Source: Adineta steineri
Taxonomy: Eukaryota > Rotifera > Eurotatoria > Adinetida > Adinetidae
DNA length: 64,000 bases
Assembly: GCA_905250115.1 (NCBI GenBank)
Contig: CAJNOI010000095.1
Span: 230,912 to 294,911, forward strand
Direction of reading: 5' to 3'
Shown: piece by piece, positions 48,326-60,507 of the stretch
Position numbering within the stretch: the stretch's first letter is position 1
How the letters are laid out: each line of letters starts with the position of its first letter
Notes under the pieces: model-generated
What the model was told of the DNA's origin: nothing
Seen by the model: the letters and a program-made list of their open reading frames with translations, nothing else
Databases searched by the model: none
Made by a program: the position numbers and the translations under genes

Positions 48326-49999
48326 GTACGAATCTAAAATTAATGTAAGTTTATTTTAGATGAGCGTGTGGGGAAATACAGACGTCATCATAGAAGTATA
48401 GAAACTTTGATTTGCTATTTTACAATTACTTAATAATGAAATTTTTTACCGATCAAATGTAGTTTTTTTTACTGAGAAACTTTAAATTTACTTAGCGTCT
48501 AATTATTCTACTTACGGTGAGTTTTGAGTTAAAGATTCAAATCTTTTCGCTATTACTATCCTACGATAAGAATATAATGCAAGAGAAACTACGTCATTGT
48601 GATAAAATATATTATTAAAACACAGTATTTCAATACTATATAAATCACTAAAACCTATACTAACCATATAATACCGACTTACAGATGATTGAATATTTTA
48701 TGTTTGTTATTCACAATCTTCGAAATGAGCAATAAAAGAAAAAAAATGAAAATGATTGACACAAATTTTGCTCACATAGAACAGATTTGTTTATATAAAA
48801 AAGAAAAAAAAACGCTTGTGTGCTTTCTCAGCTTCTCAAACAATTTATCCTTTCTTGAAAAATATGTAGGCAGAGTGAATTATTTTCTGTTCTCTTTCTC
48901 TTTCTTTTTGCGACCTTGCCATTACTTCATCTATGCACAATTTTGTTTTTATATTAAAAAAAACCGTGATCGATTAATATAATTGTAAGCTCCCGCAATG
49001 CATGTTGTATATAAAAATTATTTTAGTAAACAAAACCAACAACTGCTTTGTATGATTTATTAATTTTATGTCATAAAGTACATATCGTCAAATGAGCTAC
49101 CTTAATGTCCATAATGATTGACAAAATCTAAATTTAATAGTAACATTTTTCTATATAAAAATTAATTCATTACTTTTAACAATTTCTTTTTTGGTTTTCT
49201 ATATGAAGAAAAGGTTCTTATATATCGATGAAGAACAATAAAAATATGTGACTGTTCTGTTAAATCATCAAACACAAATCGTACTGCGACGAAAAAATGA
49301 ATTAAATAATGCGTTATAATCAAAGCAGAAATTATTCATATCGTGCAAGCTAACTCTGTTATAGACTTATAGAAGTTTATTAGAATACACTAAAATATTG
49401 TGAAAAGTACTGAAATTGCAAAAGAAATCGTTTCCAATTCGATTATTCTAAGTTCATTATTAGTTATAATAGAATCTCTTTCGATCAAGCATTCATCATT
49501 AGAGATTTTTTCTTACGACATCGCTTTAGTTGAAAAGTTCTCTGATACACCATTTGCAAGTAACATTATATTACGAAAAATGATTGATAGAGTAATATAT
49601 ATTATAGTAATGAATGAGTAATAGAAAAGAATAGTCTATATAATACGTTTATTAGCACTATCTAACCGATAGATCACTAATATTAGAATACTGCTGATAG
49701 ACTTTCTTTTATACTAAATAACCAAAAACAAGTTTTTTTTCGTAACTGAACAACAAGAAAAATAGAGATATTTGCAGAGAAGAATCTATTCAACCAGTTT
49801 TTTGATAGAAGGTGATCTGTTTGAATGCTTATTCATTTGATATAAGCTATTATCATATCATCCATCGAATATATTGTAAAAACTATCTTTACTTCTATCA
49901 CAATAAAAACTGAATGTATTTTTATAGTAAATTCATTTTATTCTACAAAATGAAAAAGAAAAATAATTTATACAATATTCATTTCAAACCTCCAATTCT
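48326..49999. other. Intergenic region
   Basis: AT-rich, with no supported gene. A lone G-rich arm (GAGCGTGTGGGG) lies near 48362. Confidence 0.4.
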
Positions 50000-50245
50000 T
50001 TAATTAATATAATGTTGATGAATAGAAGCAGGAATATCAGTGATAGGTTGATAATACTGATTACCTATTGGAATAAAATCAACTTCACGTTCAACATTCA
50101 GACGTCCTGAGTATGGATTACGATATAATTCAACATCTTGTGAATAAAATCCATAACCATAATTACCATAAGTAATAGTTCGATAATCTGTATTCCAGCT
50201 GTTGATTGGAGTGTTAAAAAGTGGTATAGTAATCGAGTTATTCAT
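50000..50245 (-). CDS. Small Tyr/Asn-rich protein, copy 1 (81 residues)
   Basis: Starts at the ATG at 50245 (MNNSITIPLFN). It is nearly the same as the copies at 60262-60507 and 61529-61774, differing at about six positions. Recognisable blocks are PINSWNTDYRTITYGNYGYG, ELYRNPYSGRLNVEREVDFI and GNQYYQPIT. No signal peptide, membrane segment or known domain. Preserved reading frame and mainly conservative changes among three copies argue that it is a real gene. The sequence just upstream (TACACTTTACTATT before ATG) is shared by all copies and may hold a core promoter. Function unknown. Confidence 0.7.
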   Translation of the reverse strand: MNNSITIPLFNTPINSWNTDYRTITYGNYGYGFYSQDVELYRNPYSGRLNVEREVDFIPIGNQYYQPITDIPASIHQHYIN

Positions 50246-50315
50246 AATAGTAAAGTGTAAAATAAACAATAAGTATAGTAATGATACAAATTATTGTTTA
50301 TCGAGAATAGAAACC

Positions 50316-50452
50316 TTGCGGGTGCGGGTGAGATTATCTCTTCTCATAACCTCACCCTCACCAGTACTCTCACTCACACCCATACCCACACCAAAAACAA
50401 CGCTTACCTCTACACCGACATCATCCTTTGACCTCACGCACACCTACACCCG
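50316..50452. repeat. Telomere-like foldback element with extended C-arm
   Basis: The G-arm CTTGCGGGTGCGGGTGAG is followed by a long C-arm: CTCACCCTCACC, CACTCACACCCATACCCACA and CGCACACCTACACCC. The C-arm is about 100 bases, the longest in the window. Confidence 0.65.
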
Positions 50453-50969
50453 ACGAGAATCGATTTGGTAAAGCTCATTTTCGACGAGTTTCTCTCGGCG
50501 AAGGTAGACTGAATGATTTTGTCATCTTAATTCATGCCACATCAATAAACAAGTATGAATTGAAAATTTCGAGCTTTACAATTTCTTTTTAACCAAAGCT
50601 TTTTGTTAAAACTGACTGCCAGAGGTAATGTTTTTTTTGTTAAATAGGAAGTAGTATGGTTTATTTGCTCACATTTTCTTTTCTTTCTCTATTCATCAAA
50701 TATATAATTCAATGAAGTTTTTATTTTCAAATAATGTTTTTTTCTCTTCAAAAACACACTTGAAATTCCAGTCGATGACGATGTATACTAAAAGGAAGAG
50801 CATTTCATGACCTCTTGAAAAAAAATAAGAAAAGAATCATTTTAGTTTGTAACTATAAATTGGGTCGACTTTCGTTCGATTATTTCACAACGCTTCTATA
50901 ACAAACATAACGAAAAGTAGTAAGAGAAGAATATTCTTTACTTAACAATTTATACTATTGTATCTCACA

Positions 50970-53678
50970 ATGGCGAAAATTTTAAGTTCAAGCTTTATTT
51001 TATTATTCTATGTGCTACTCCTAGTGTAAGTATTAATTATCAAGTTCTACATCGTATGCACTTCTTTTTTTTATCTTTTTCAACGATAGAAACACATCAG
51101 ATCAACAACAACAGCTAAGTAATTAATAATAATGACTATTATTTTTCATATTTTCTTATTATTTATTTTTTAGTTAACTCAACAACAATAGCAACATGTA
51201 ATTTTACTGCATGTAATTCTCAACGAATATCATGTTCATCGAATCTTGATTGCGATTGTTTTTCATTAACATCCAATCTGAATACAGGAATATGTGCTTT
51301 AGCTACTCTCTCCTGTGAAAGTTTTGTACGATGTAATATGGATAATGTAACTTGTTCAATCGAGAGTACAATCTGTGTGAATAGTACACGATGTAGTCAA
51401 CCAGTATGCTATCCATTAGCAATGGCAAACAAACAAATTTGTCCACCAAAGACTGTTACAAGTAAAAAAGATTTCTAATAACTATTTTAGTTTTATTTAT
51501 TTTCTTCTTCTCAAAACAGCTACAACATTACGAACAACAACTACAGGTAAGGCATTTTGTCTTGCAAATTTAAACACGATTAGAACAAAAGGAATTAGTT
51601 GATCTAGAATAAATTATTTCTATGTTTTAATAGTACGTACAACAACCACAACTAAATCTACAACAAAGAGTAAGCGTGATTTCATTATATTTTCTCTTTA
51701 AAAGATGTTTATTTTGTGGTTAACTTATTTTTTTTTTGATTCAGTTACAACAACAACTCAGAAGACGACGACTACCACTAAAGCATCGACAACAAAACCA
51801 ACAACAACAGGTAAAATATGCAATATCATTGCCACTGACTCTAGCTCATAACTTTTTTCCTTTTGCTTTTCAGTTCATTTCGTCAATACAACTAATCAAT
51901 CTAGTACAGTCGCTAGTAAGTAACCATCAAATAATTTATCTAAACCAGTTTTGTAAAGAAATTTTTTTTCCTATGACAGTGTTCATCACATAAGGAGATG
52001 TGAGTAGGGAACTGATGAAAAATTGTTTGTGTGGTAATAAATTTTAGTAGAGCATTTGATTAGATATGAAATGTGACTGAGAATAGAGTTGAGAACAACT
52101 AAATAGATGAATTTATGTAAATTAATGGAGAACTAACAATAATTTGACAGTGAATTATCAGAGACTTCAAGATCAATTACTCATTTTCTCATTAGTTCAT
52201 GTTTTATATCAATTCCAGTGACGAATACTATATAGATCTTCTCATATGTATACACTGATCATTGAAAACAAAATGTTATGAATAATTCATTATTTTGATT
52301 GTGATATGCAGCGAACTATAACAGAGTTGATGAGAAGTTCATAGTTTTCATTCTATTGAATATCTTTCAAGCATAACTTGTAAAATTTGTAGAGAATCGA
52401 AAAACACATCAGTCAGTGTAATCATAATAGTGGTCAATTTGACACAAACATCTTTTATATATTTGACTAAGATAAGAGACGAAATAGAAAATATACAAAA
52501 CTGAAGATATGATCATGATATGTGAAGAGATTTTGTACAATACATTTGACTACTATTGTCAGTCTATACAAGTTTGAAGTGATATAAAATAGATATATGA
52601 AAGACTGTCGTTTTCAGAATAACGAACATTGAGTGTTTCACGAGCTAATATTGCTTTGTCTAAATATATAAAAATGTACCTTCTAGGATGGATTTTTACT
52701 GGCAATATGACTGATACACGATACCGCCACACAGCATCTGTATTATCAAATGGAAAAGTATTAGTTACTGGTGGAATTGATAGTAATATTGTTTTAAATA
52801 GTGCTGAGCTATACGATCCGTCAACAGGTACCTGGACAACTACTGGGAGCATGACTACTGCACGTTATGTTCACACGACATCTGTATTATCAAATGGAAA
52901 AGTATTAGTTACTGGTGGAACCAATGGTGGTAATCCTTTATATAGTGCTGAACTGTATGATCCATCAACAGGTACTTGGACAATCACTGGCAGTATGATT
53001 ACTAGACGATATTTTCACACAGCAGCTATATTATCGAATGGAAAAGTATTAGTTACTGGTGGATTCGATGGGATTATTGTTTTAACTAGTGCTGAATTAT
53101 ATGACCCATCCACAGGTATTTGGACAAGTACTGGTAGCATGACTGACGCACGATATTATCATAGACTATCTGTATTATCTAATGGAAAAGTATTAGTTAC
53201 TGGTGGAAGCATTGGCAATACTGTTTTAAATAGTGCTGAATTGTATGATCCGTCAACAGGTACTTGGACAAGTACTAGTAGCATGACTAATGGGCGAGCT
53301 TACCACGAAGCATCTATATTATCAGATGGAAAAGTATTAGTTACTGGTGGAGGTGACATTGGTGCTAATATTAGTCCTGAGTTGTATGATCCATCAACAG
53401 GTACTTGGACAACCACTAGTAATATGCGTGATGTAAGAAATTTTCACACAGCATCTGTATTATTAAATGGAAAAGTTTTAGTTACTGGTGGTTGGAATAA
53501 TAATATTGATTTAAATAGTGCTGAGCAGTATGATCCATCAACAGGTACTTGGACAACTACTAGTAACATGACTAATGCACGACGTGCGCACACAGCATCT
53601 GTATTATTAAATGGAAAAGTATTAGTTACTGGTGGATTTGGTAATAATAGTGTTCTAAATAGTGCAGAATTATATTAA
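50970..53678 (+). CDS. Secreted/surface kelch-propeller protein with Cys-rich head and Thr-rich stalk (511 residues)
   Basis: Eight exons (50970-51025, 51090-51118, 51174-51461, 51520-51546, 51634-51669, 51745-51810, 51874-51915, 52687-53678). A signal peptide (MAKILSSSFILLFYVLLLV) is followed by a Cys-rich module of about 95 residues, three tiny Thr-rich exons (such as TTTLRTTTT) forming a stalk, and one large exon with seven 48-residue kelch-type repeats of consensus MTxARxxHTASVLSNGKVLV then TGG, SAELYDPSTGTWTTT. Seven repeats close a beta-propeller as in the galactose-oxidase central domain. The copper ligands of that oxidase are not apparent, so binding rather than catalysis is likely. 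Introns after the second exon are all phase 1. A 771-base intron precedes the propeller exon. AATAAA lies near 53842. Confidence 0.82.
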
Positions 53679-54130
53679 TTATCTCAAACAAATTAACTTT
53701 CACCTGTCTTATTCTTTTTTTTGCAAGTAATTCAATTTGCAAACAATACTTTAGTTAGAAGAATTCTCATTTTGTGACGTCCGTGAATTGTTTCCTTCCA
53801 TATTTTTACTGAATTATCATTTACTTTAATATTCAATCCCAAATAAATAAAATATCTTTGTTTTTCTACTCTTATATACTGATTCATTATGATTAACAAA
53901 ACTTACAATTGAGACGATAATTTTGATTATTCTTTCAAATCTTCTCTTTATTTTGCAGCGAAGTTACTTATAATATTCAATTGTTTTGATAGTATTTATC
54001 GGATTTAGAATATATACTCATTGAAACACTTCAGTTACCAAAAGACTTTCAAGAAGTTCATCATTGATAGAGATGAATATGTCTGAAAATAACAATCCTA
54101 AAAGATAATCTAAATGTTAATATGTAATGA
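52300..54130 (+). repeat. Segmental duplication, copy 1 (intron + propeller exon + 3' flank)
   Basis: It matches 56990-58830 through the last ~390 bases of the long intron, the propeller exon and about 450 bases of 3' flank. Shared intron blocks include GATATGTGAAGAGATTTTGT and ATATGAAAGACTGTCGTT. Confidence 0.75.
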
Positions 54131-54271
54131 TATCGAACGTAAGACGAAATGAGAACGAGGATGTTAATGTACGTGGGTTACACAAAATACCAACATCCAA
54201 CTTACCTTATATTTATATGAATATGTATGTTAGCGAAAAAGAATAGAAAATAAAATAATTTCTGTATAATT

Positions 54272-54340
54272 ACGTAGTTAAAGTTATGAGCAGGTTCGAG
54301 TATTCCCTGCTGACATTCATTTCTGGACTTATGATCCGTT
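54272..54340 (+). repeat. Dispersed repeat, copy R3 (partial)
   Basis: TACGTAGTTAAAGTTATGAG and TTCGAGTATTCCCTGCTGAC, then TTCTGGACTTATG, match R1 and R2; the 3' half is missing. Confidence 0.6.
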
Positions 54341-54440
54341 TAAAAGTAGTTGTGATGAATGCATAATTAAATTCTACATTGGGTGATGCAATATTTTAGG
54401 GAAGTTGCCAACCGAAATGACGAGCGGGGTTCAGTGTTTT

Positions 54441-54507
54441 TATGGATGCGAATGAATATGGGTGTGGCTGTAAACCTTCTTCAATCTCTACACTCATGCC
54501 CTCAATA
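54441..54507. repeat. Telomere-like foldback element
   Basis: The G-arm TATGGATGCGAATGAATATG with GGTGTGG is followed by the C-arm TCTACACTCATGCCCTCAA. Confidence 0.5.
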
Positions 54508-55760
54508 AAAAAAGATGAAATCTTCTGATAAGTTCACATAATTTCTCAGAATTGAATAATTTATATAATAGTATAACATAATCTTCTTGAGTCAATAACA
54601 GAGTTTCTTAAATTGAAACTTTTGATAAATTATTTGATTAAAAATAAAAATAAAGTCTTCATTAAATAGTACACGAATAAAACAATAATACGAATGTTCT
54701 TGTGAGAGATCAAGTTTATTTCCATTTATTTTTATTACTCATAGAAAAAGTTCTACATGCAAATAGAATATTCATTAGTGTTAAAGTCGAAATATGTTTG
54801 AAAAAAAAATTAGGATAGAAACTATTTTTATTAAAACAACATAAAAGATGTTTTTTTCGTCAAATTAATTTTTCAGACATTTTATAAAATAAAAACAAAG
54901 ATCCCTTGAAATGTTAGTTTATTTTTTAATAAAAATATAAGATAAAATAATTAATATCATTTCCATTCGATATTCTTATGATATTAAACAATACACAAAC
55001 AAATGCTATAAACAATGAAAAAATTTATGACAAATCTCAGAAGTTTTCTAATTGTAAATATAAAATAACAAGATTTTTTTATCAATATCAATTGTAACTA
55101 ACAAAAAAATCTTGAAGAAGTTGAACAAATACAGTACATAATTTTATTAAAACAAGCATTATTGTTATTTGCATTTCATGTCCTTAATTTGATGAAGAAT
55201 TTGTTGGTGAATTATAATGACGAATATTTACCATTTATAATATACTAAATATCACCAGAATAATAAGATGAAAAATGTTTAAAAATAATATTGCCATTAT
55301 TCTAAATAACATCTTTTCTAAACTTGTTTCCATTACTGAACTTATCTAATAAAGTGTTTCACTAGACTTTATTCAATATAATTTAGATAGAACAACATTT
55401 GTTAATACTAATATAATAAATCACATTAAATAATTTGATATAATTACCAAAACATACTAATATTATCATATAAGAGTATTTAACACTATTTGTTTAAATT
55501 TTAATCTTATTGTATAACAAATCTAAAAGAACATTATTTTCAATTTAGTTTTTATTTTTAAATAAATCAAAACTTACAATACCAAGAAGACAAGTTAACT
55601 ATAATGCAATTAAAATAAGATTTGAATAAAATAGTCCAAAATCTATCTGAATTTGTTATTAATCAACAAATGAATATGGGTTATGAATTATGTAAAAATA
55701 CAATGAATATAAATATATATTATATGATAATAACATTATTCTATCAAATAATGTAACATT

Positions 55761-55807
55761 TAGGTGTGGATGTCCATTGTTTACTTGTATCTGCATCCAC
55801 CCTCAAA
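55761..55807. repeat. Telomere-like foldback element
   Basis: TAGGTGTGGATG and GCATCCACCCTCAAA flank a ~20-base spacer. Confidence 0.55.
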
Positions 55808-56321
55808 TTATATTAAATATATTTTTTGCTCTCTCTCCAAGAATAATGTTATTCAAAAAATATCAAAAAAGACGTGTGCAATGAATGAAGTCTTACAAAA
55901 ACAAATGATTAAGTATACATGAATCTGTTCCAGAGATGTTTTCTTTTAATTTCATTAACAAAACAAGATCACATAACTGATGATGCTTTATACTTCGATC
56001 GAAGAAATATTTTATATTTGGATGTGATGAAAAAACAACAGAAATGAGTATTCGATGAGAATGAAAATTATAGGCATAGAAGAGTTTTTTTCTATAACAA
56101 ACGTTTACAAAATAAACGTTTCAATGCATTTTAATGAATAACAAATTCAAAATAAAAGGAATTGATTTTTGGTTCCAAGGACACACACAAGTATTGAGAG
56201 AAACTGTTTTATGCTCTTTCAAATAAAAGAGAAATGTGGGAAGTAAAGGAAAAAAAGAGTAAAAAAAATCATTTATTATAATGTGCACACTTTATTTTTT
56301 TCATCGATCACACAAAAAACA

Positions 56322-58400
56322 ATGCGATTTATCATTGTCTTGTTTTTCATTATATCTAATTCATCTGTAAAAGGTTTGTCAGATTCTCTTTGTTCATTTC
56401 ACTCTATCACAATATAAATGAATTCTATAGGTCAAACTACACAACTACCTAACTATTCATGTAGTGAAAATAATGTTTCTATTCAGTTTACATTATCTTC
56501 ATCATCTCATTCAGCATGGAATCCAACATCAAATTGTTCTTTACAACAATGTAATATAAGCATGAATGGTAACAATAATTGTCTTTCATCAACAACACCT
56601 TGTTTTGATTACCGAACAACAAATAATATTAGTTATTGTGCACCTGGTATTTTATGTTCGATATTAGAAACATGTAATAATATTACACAAACATGTTCAT
56701 CAAATAATTCAATATGCGCTATTAATTCATGTTGTTCATCACAAGCAGTATGTTTACCAGTCTTAGCAACACAAATGTGTAACACAGGTATGAATACATA
56801 TTATTTACATTTTAGATTTCATCACACTCAACTAAAATAATTCATTTTAGTTATACTAATAGATAAAGATATAGTTGTCTGCAAGAGAAAGGAAGAAAGA
56901 GTGATGAGAAATGAAGGATATAGCTACATATATAACTAGTGAGAAGAGAAACAAACGGCATCGCATAACAATCACATAAGATGTTACAGTGATATCCAGA
57001 GAACTATGGAAGAGTTGACGCAAAGTTCACATTTTTCATTCTACAGAATATCTTCCGATCAAAATATGTGAACTTCATCGAGAATTGAAAAACATATTAG
57101 TTAGTATAATTAGCACAGTGGCTAAATTGAAACAAACATCTTTCATATATTTGATTGAGATAACAGAGGAAATAGAAAATATAGAAAACTGAAGATGTGA
57201 TAATGATATGTGAAGAGATTTTGTGCAATAGATTTGACTACTATTCTCAGTCTACATAAATTTGAGGTGTTACAAAACAGACATATGAAAGACTGTCGTT
57301 CTTAGAATAGTGAAAAACACTGTAGAAGAATAATGAATGTTGATTGTTTAATCATGTAATGCTGTATTGTCTAAATATATAAAAATATATATCTAGGATG
57401 GTTTTCTACTGGCAATATGAGTGATGCACGATCTTTTCACACGGCATCTGTATTATCAAATGGAAAAATATTAGTTGCTGGTGGAGTGAATGGTAGCAGT
57501 AGTGCTTTAAATAGTGCTGAATTGTATGATCCATCAACAGGGACTTGGGCAACTGTTGGTAGTATGACTGATACACGATATGAACACACAGCATCTGTAT
57601 TATTAGATGGAAAAGTATTAGTTACTGGTGGATGGAATGGAAATTATTTAAACAGTGCTGAACTGTATGATCCATCAACAGGCATTTGGGTAACTACTGG
57701 TAACATGAATAATGCACGGAATTATCATACAGCATCTGTATTATCAAATGGAAAAGTATTAATTACTGGTGGATATGGTATTGATTATTTAAATAGTGCT
57801 GAACTCTATGATCCATCAACAGGTATTTGGACAACTACTGGTAACATGACTAGTGCACGATATCAACACACAGCATCTGTATTATCAGGTGGAAAAGTAT
57901 TAGTCACTGGTGGATACAATGGTAATGTTTCAAATAGTGCTGAACTGTATGATCTATCAACAGGTATTTGGACAACTACTGGTAACATGACTAATGCACG
58001 AAAGTATCACACAGCATCTGTATTATCTAATGGGAAAGTATTAGCTACTGGTGGACATGATTCTGTTAATTATTTAAACAGTGCTGAGCTCTATGATCCG
58101 TCAACAAGTAACTGGGCAACTATGAGTAATATGATTAGTACACGAGGATATCACACAGCATCTATATTATCAAATGGAAAAGTATTAGTTACTGGTGGAA
58201 ATGATCGTTTTAATTATTTTAATAGTGCTGAGGTGTATGATCCATCAACAGGTATTTGGACAACTACTGACAACATGAATAATGCACGAGCTCATCACAC
58301 AGCATCTGTTTTGTCAAATGGAAGAGTATTAGTTACTGGTGGATATAGTACTGATTACTTAAATAGTGCAGAAGTATATCAATTATTTGGAATAAATTGA
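56322..58400 (+). CDS. Secreted kelch-propeller protein, paralogue (470 residues)
   Basis: Three exons (56322-56373, 56431-56787, 57397-58400), all phase 1. A signal peptide (MRFIIVLFFIISNSSVKG) leads to a Cys-rich module of ~120 residues with many N-glycosylation sites (NNIT, NCSL) and clustered Cys (SCCSSQAVCLP). The last exon has seven 47- to 48-residue kelch-type repeats like those of 50970-53678 (HTASVLSNGK, NSAELYDPSTG). The Thr-rich stalk of the other gene is absent, and the Cys-rich heads differ, while propeller, preceding intron and 3' flank are shared. The pair therefore looks like one propeller cassette attached to two heads. Ligand unknown. Confidence 0.82.
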
Positions 58401-58830
58401 CTTTGACTTATTTTATTCATTTTCTTTCAAGTAGTTCAAATTCCAAAGAAAACTTTAGTTAGAAGTGTCTGTTTTTATGATTTCCGTGAACTTTTTCCTT
58501 CTATATTTTACTAGATTATCGCATACTCTAATATTTTATCCCAGATAAAAAAATATATCTTTTTTTTCTGCTCTTATAAATTAGTTTACGATGATTTAAA
58601 AAACTTACAATTGATACGATAACTTTAATTATCCTTTCAAATGTTCTCTTAGTTTAACACAGTGCAGTTTAGCATAATATTTAATTGTTTGAAAGTCTAT
58701 ATCGAATTTGGAATATATGATTATTAAAACACTTCGGTTATCAAAAGACCGTCTAGTAAGTTTATGAATGGCAAAGACGAATATATCTGTAAATAACAAC
58801 AACAGATAGTCTAAAAGTTAATATATTATC
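56990..58830 (+). repeat. Segmental duplication, copy 2
   Basis: Counterpart of 52300-54130. The similarity starts inside the long intron, well after the Cys-rich exon, and fades in the 3' flank. Confidence 0.75.
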
Positions 58831-60182
58831 ATATCAGAGATGCGAACTAATAAGGAAGTCAATGAGGCAAACAGAATATTCACATTCCATTTACTTTATT
58901 TTTATATGAATATCTATTTTAACGAAGAAGAATCAACAATAAGACAATTTCTATTTAATAATTCTTTACGATTAGTGATTATCTCATCGTTAGCCTTAAA
59001 TTTATCAATTCAAGCCACTCGAAAAAAAAATGAAACTGATTAGTACAGAATATCTATAGAGAAGTATCGTTGAGATATGAAGACAAAACTGCACACAAAT
59101 CTACTTTTTGTTCGTCATTTTAATTTATTTTACACAGTACACAAATTTGCAATCTTGTCTTTAGTCTTTTAATTACGGATTCTTTCTTATTAAGATGAAT
59201 TTTTTGTTTTACGTTCCGAAATAATCTCGAATAAATTTTGTTAGCAGATAAAAGTATGCAGAAATGTTTCAGAGTATAATAGCCTTCAAAACAACCTATT
59301 ACACTAATGGTGTGTATTGGTACGCTTTTTCTCACATCTGCTTGTATGACTACAAGCTACACAAGATCCTCGTGCAATGTTTCTTGTTAGATTTCATGAG
59401 AATCATTATTCGTAAATGTTGTGGGTGTGGGAGTGGATATGGCTGAGGTTAAGAGAAGAGATACTCACAGCCACACCATACTCACGCACGATAGACGAAA
59501 AAAACATTCTTTTTTCTTTCCATCATTTTTGAAATATATACGAATTTCTCAGACAAATAGAAAAGTTTTGAATAATTTAACATGTGTTAATTTTTTGTAC
59601 GAAAATGTATGTGTGTAGGTTTTATCATCCGTATCTTTACTCTTTACGTGTCTTGTCTACACGCCCTTGATCGTTACTTAAATAAGATTTTGGCATAATT
59701 CAATATTGAAGTTTTCACGATTTCTACAACTGTATGTGTATATAAAGTGGGTAAGATTTTTTATATAATTTATTTATTACTAACGGAGAAAACTTATCAA
59801 AACTAAGAAAGGATTTGTCAAGTATGTCAAAAAGAGAAAGAGTCAAATCATATTATGAAAGTATGCCTTCTAATTTTCCCGTTTTGTCAAACTCTCTAAA
59901 CACTTCTGAGAAAATTCGATACTAAGAAAAAAAATATTAGTTATGATCGTTGACTTTTTGTCTTAGTATAATCAATATTTTTGAAGAATCCGAACAATCT
60001 AGTTTCATTTATGCATTTGAAACAATCAACTACATGTATTCAAACTTACAAATGAGTTATATTTCATTTTCACTTTACTCTATAAAATAATCGATTACAT
60101 CGAACTTTTTTTCAACTTGTAATATCAAATTAAAAGAATAACTATTTGACACTGATAATATAGAAATTGATTCAATATTGTC
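58401..60182. other. Intergenic region
   Basis: Duplicated 3' flank to about 58830, then AT-rich DNA with one foldback (59419-59490). No supported gene. Confidence 0.45.
59419..59490. repeat. Telomere-like foldback element
   Basis: The G-arm TTGTGGGTGTGGGAGTGGAT is followed by the C-arm CTCACAGCCACACCATACTC. Confidence 0.65.
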
Positions 60183-60261
60183 GGTATATTAAATTCATTT
60201 TATTTTACAAAAAACAAAAAGACAGAAGTTTATACAATATTCATTTCAAATCTCCAATTCT

Positions 60262-60507
60262 TTAGTTAATATAATGTTGACGATTAGAAGCAGGAATACC
60301 AGTGATAGGTTGATAATACTGATTACCTATCGGAATAAAATCAACTTCACGTTCAACATTCAGACGTCCTGAGTATGGATTACGATATAATTCAACATCT
60401 TGTAAATAAACTCCATAACCATAATTACCATAAGTTATAGTTCGATAATCCGTATTCCAACTATTGATTGGAGTGTTAAAAAGTGGTATAGTAATCAAGT
60501 TATTCAT
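60262..60507 (-). CDS. Small Tyr/Asn-rich protein, copy 2 (81 residues)
   Basis: ATG at 60507 (MNNLITIPLFN), in the left arm of the palindrome and transcribed outward from the centre. The protein is identical to copy 3 and differs from copy 1 at about six residues. No domain recognised. Confidence 0.7.
   Translation of the reverse strand: MNNLITIPLFNTPINSWNTDYRTITYGNYGYGVYLQDVELYRNPYSGRLNVEREVDFIPIGNQYYQPITGIPASNRQHYIN

Larger units (their letters stand above)
53679..56321. other. Intergenic region, very AT-rich
   Basis: No supported gene. Holds part of the duplicated 3' flank, dispersed repeat copy R3 (54272-54340) and foldbacks at 54441-54507 and 55761-55807. Confidence 0.45.

Noticed and set aside
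49400..49621. 73-residue open frame
   Set aside because: No domain, no duplicate, no splice structure; composition matches intergenic DNA.
52687..58400. Regular ~144-base repeats, checked as a possible CRISPR or satellite array
   Set aside because: They are in-frame kelch-type repeats inside propeller exons.
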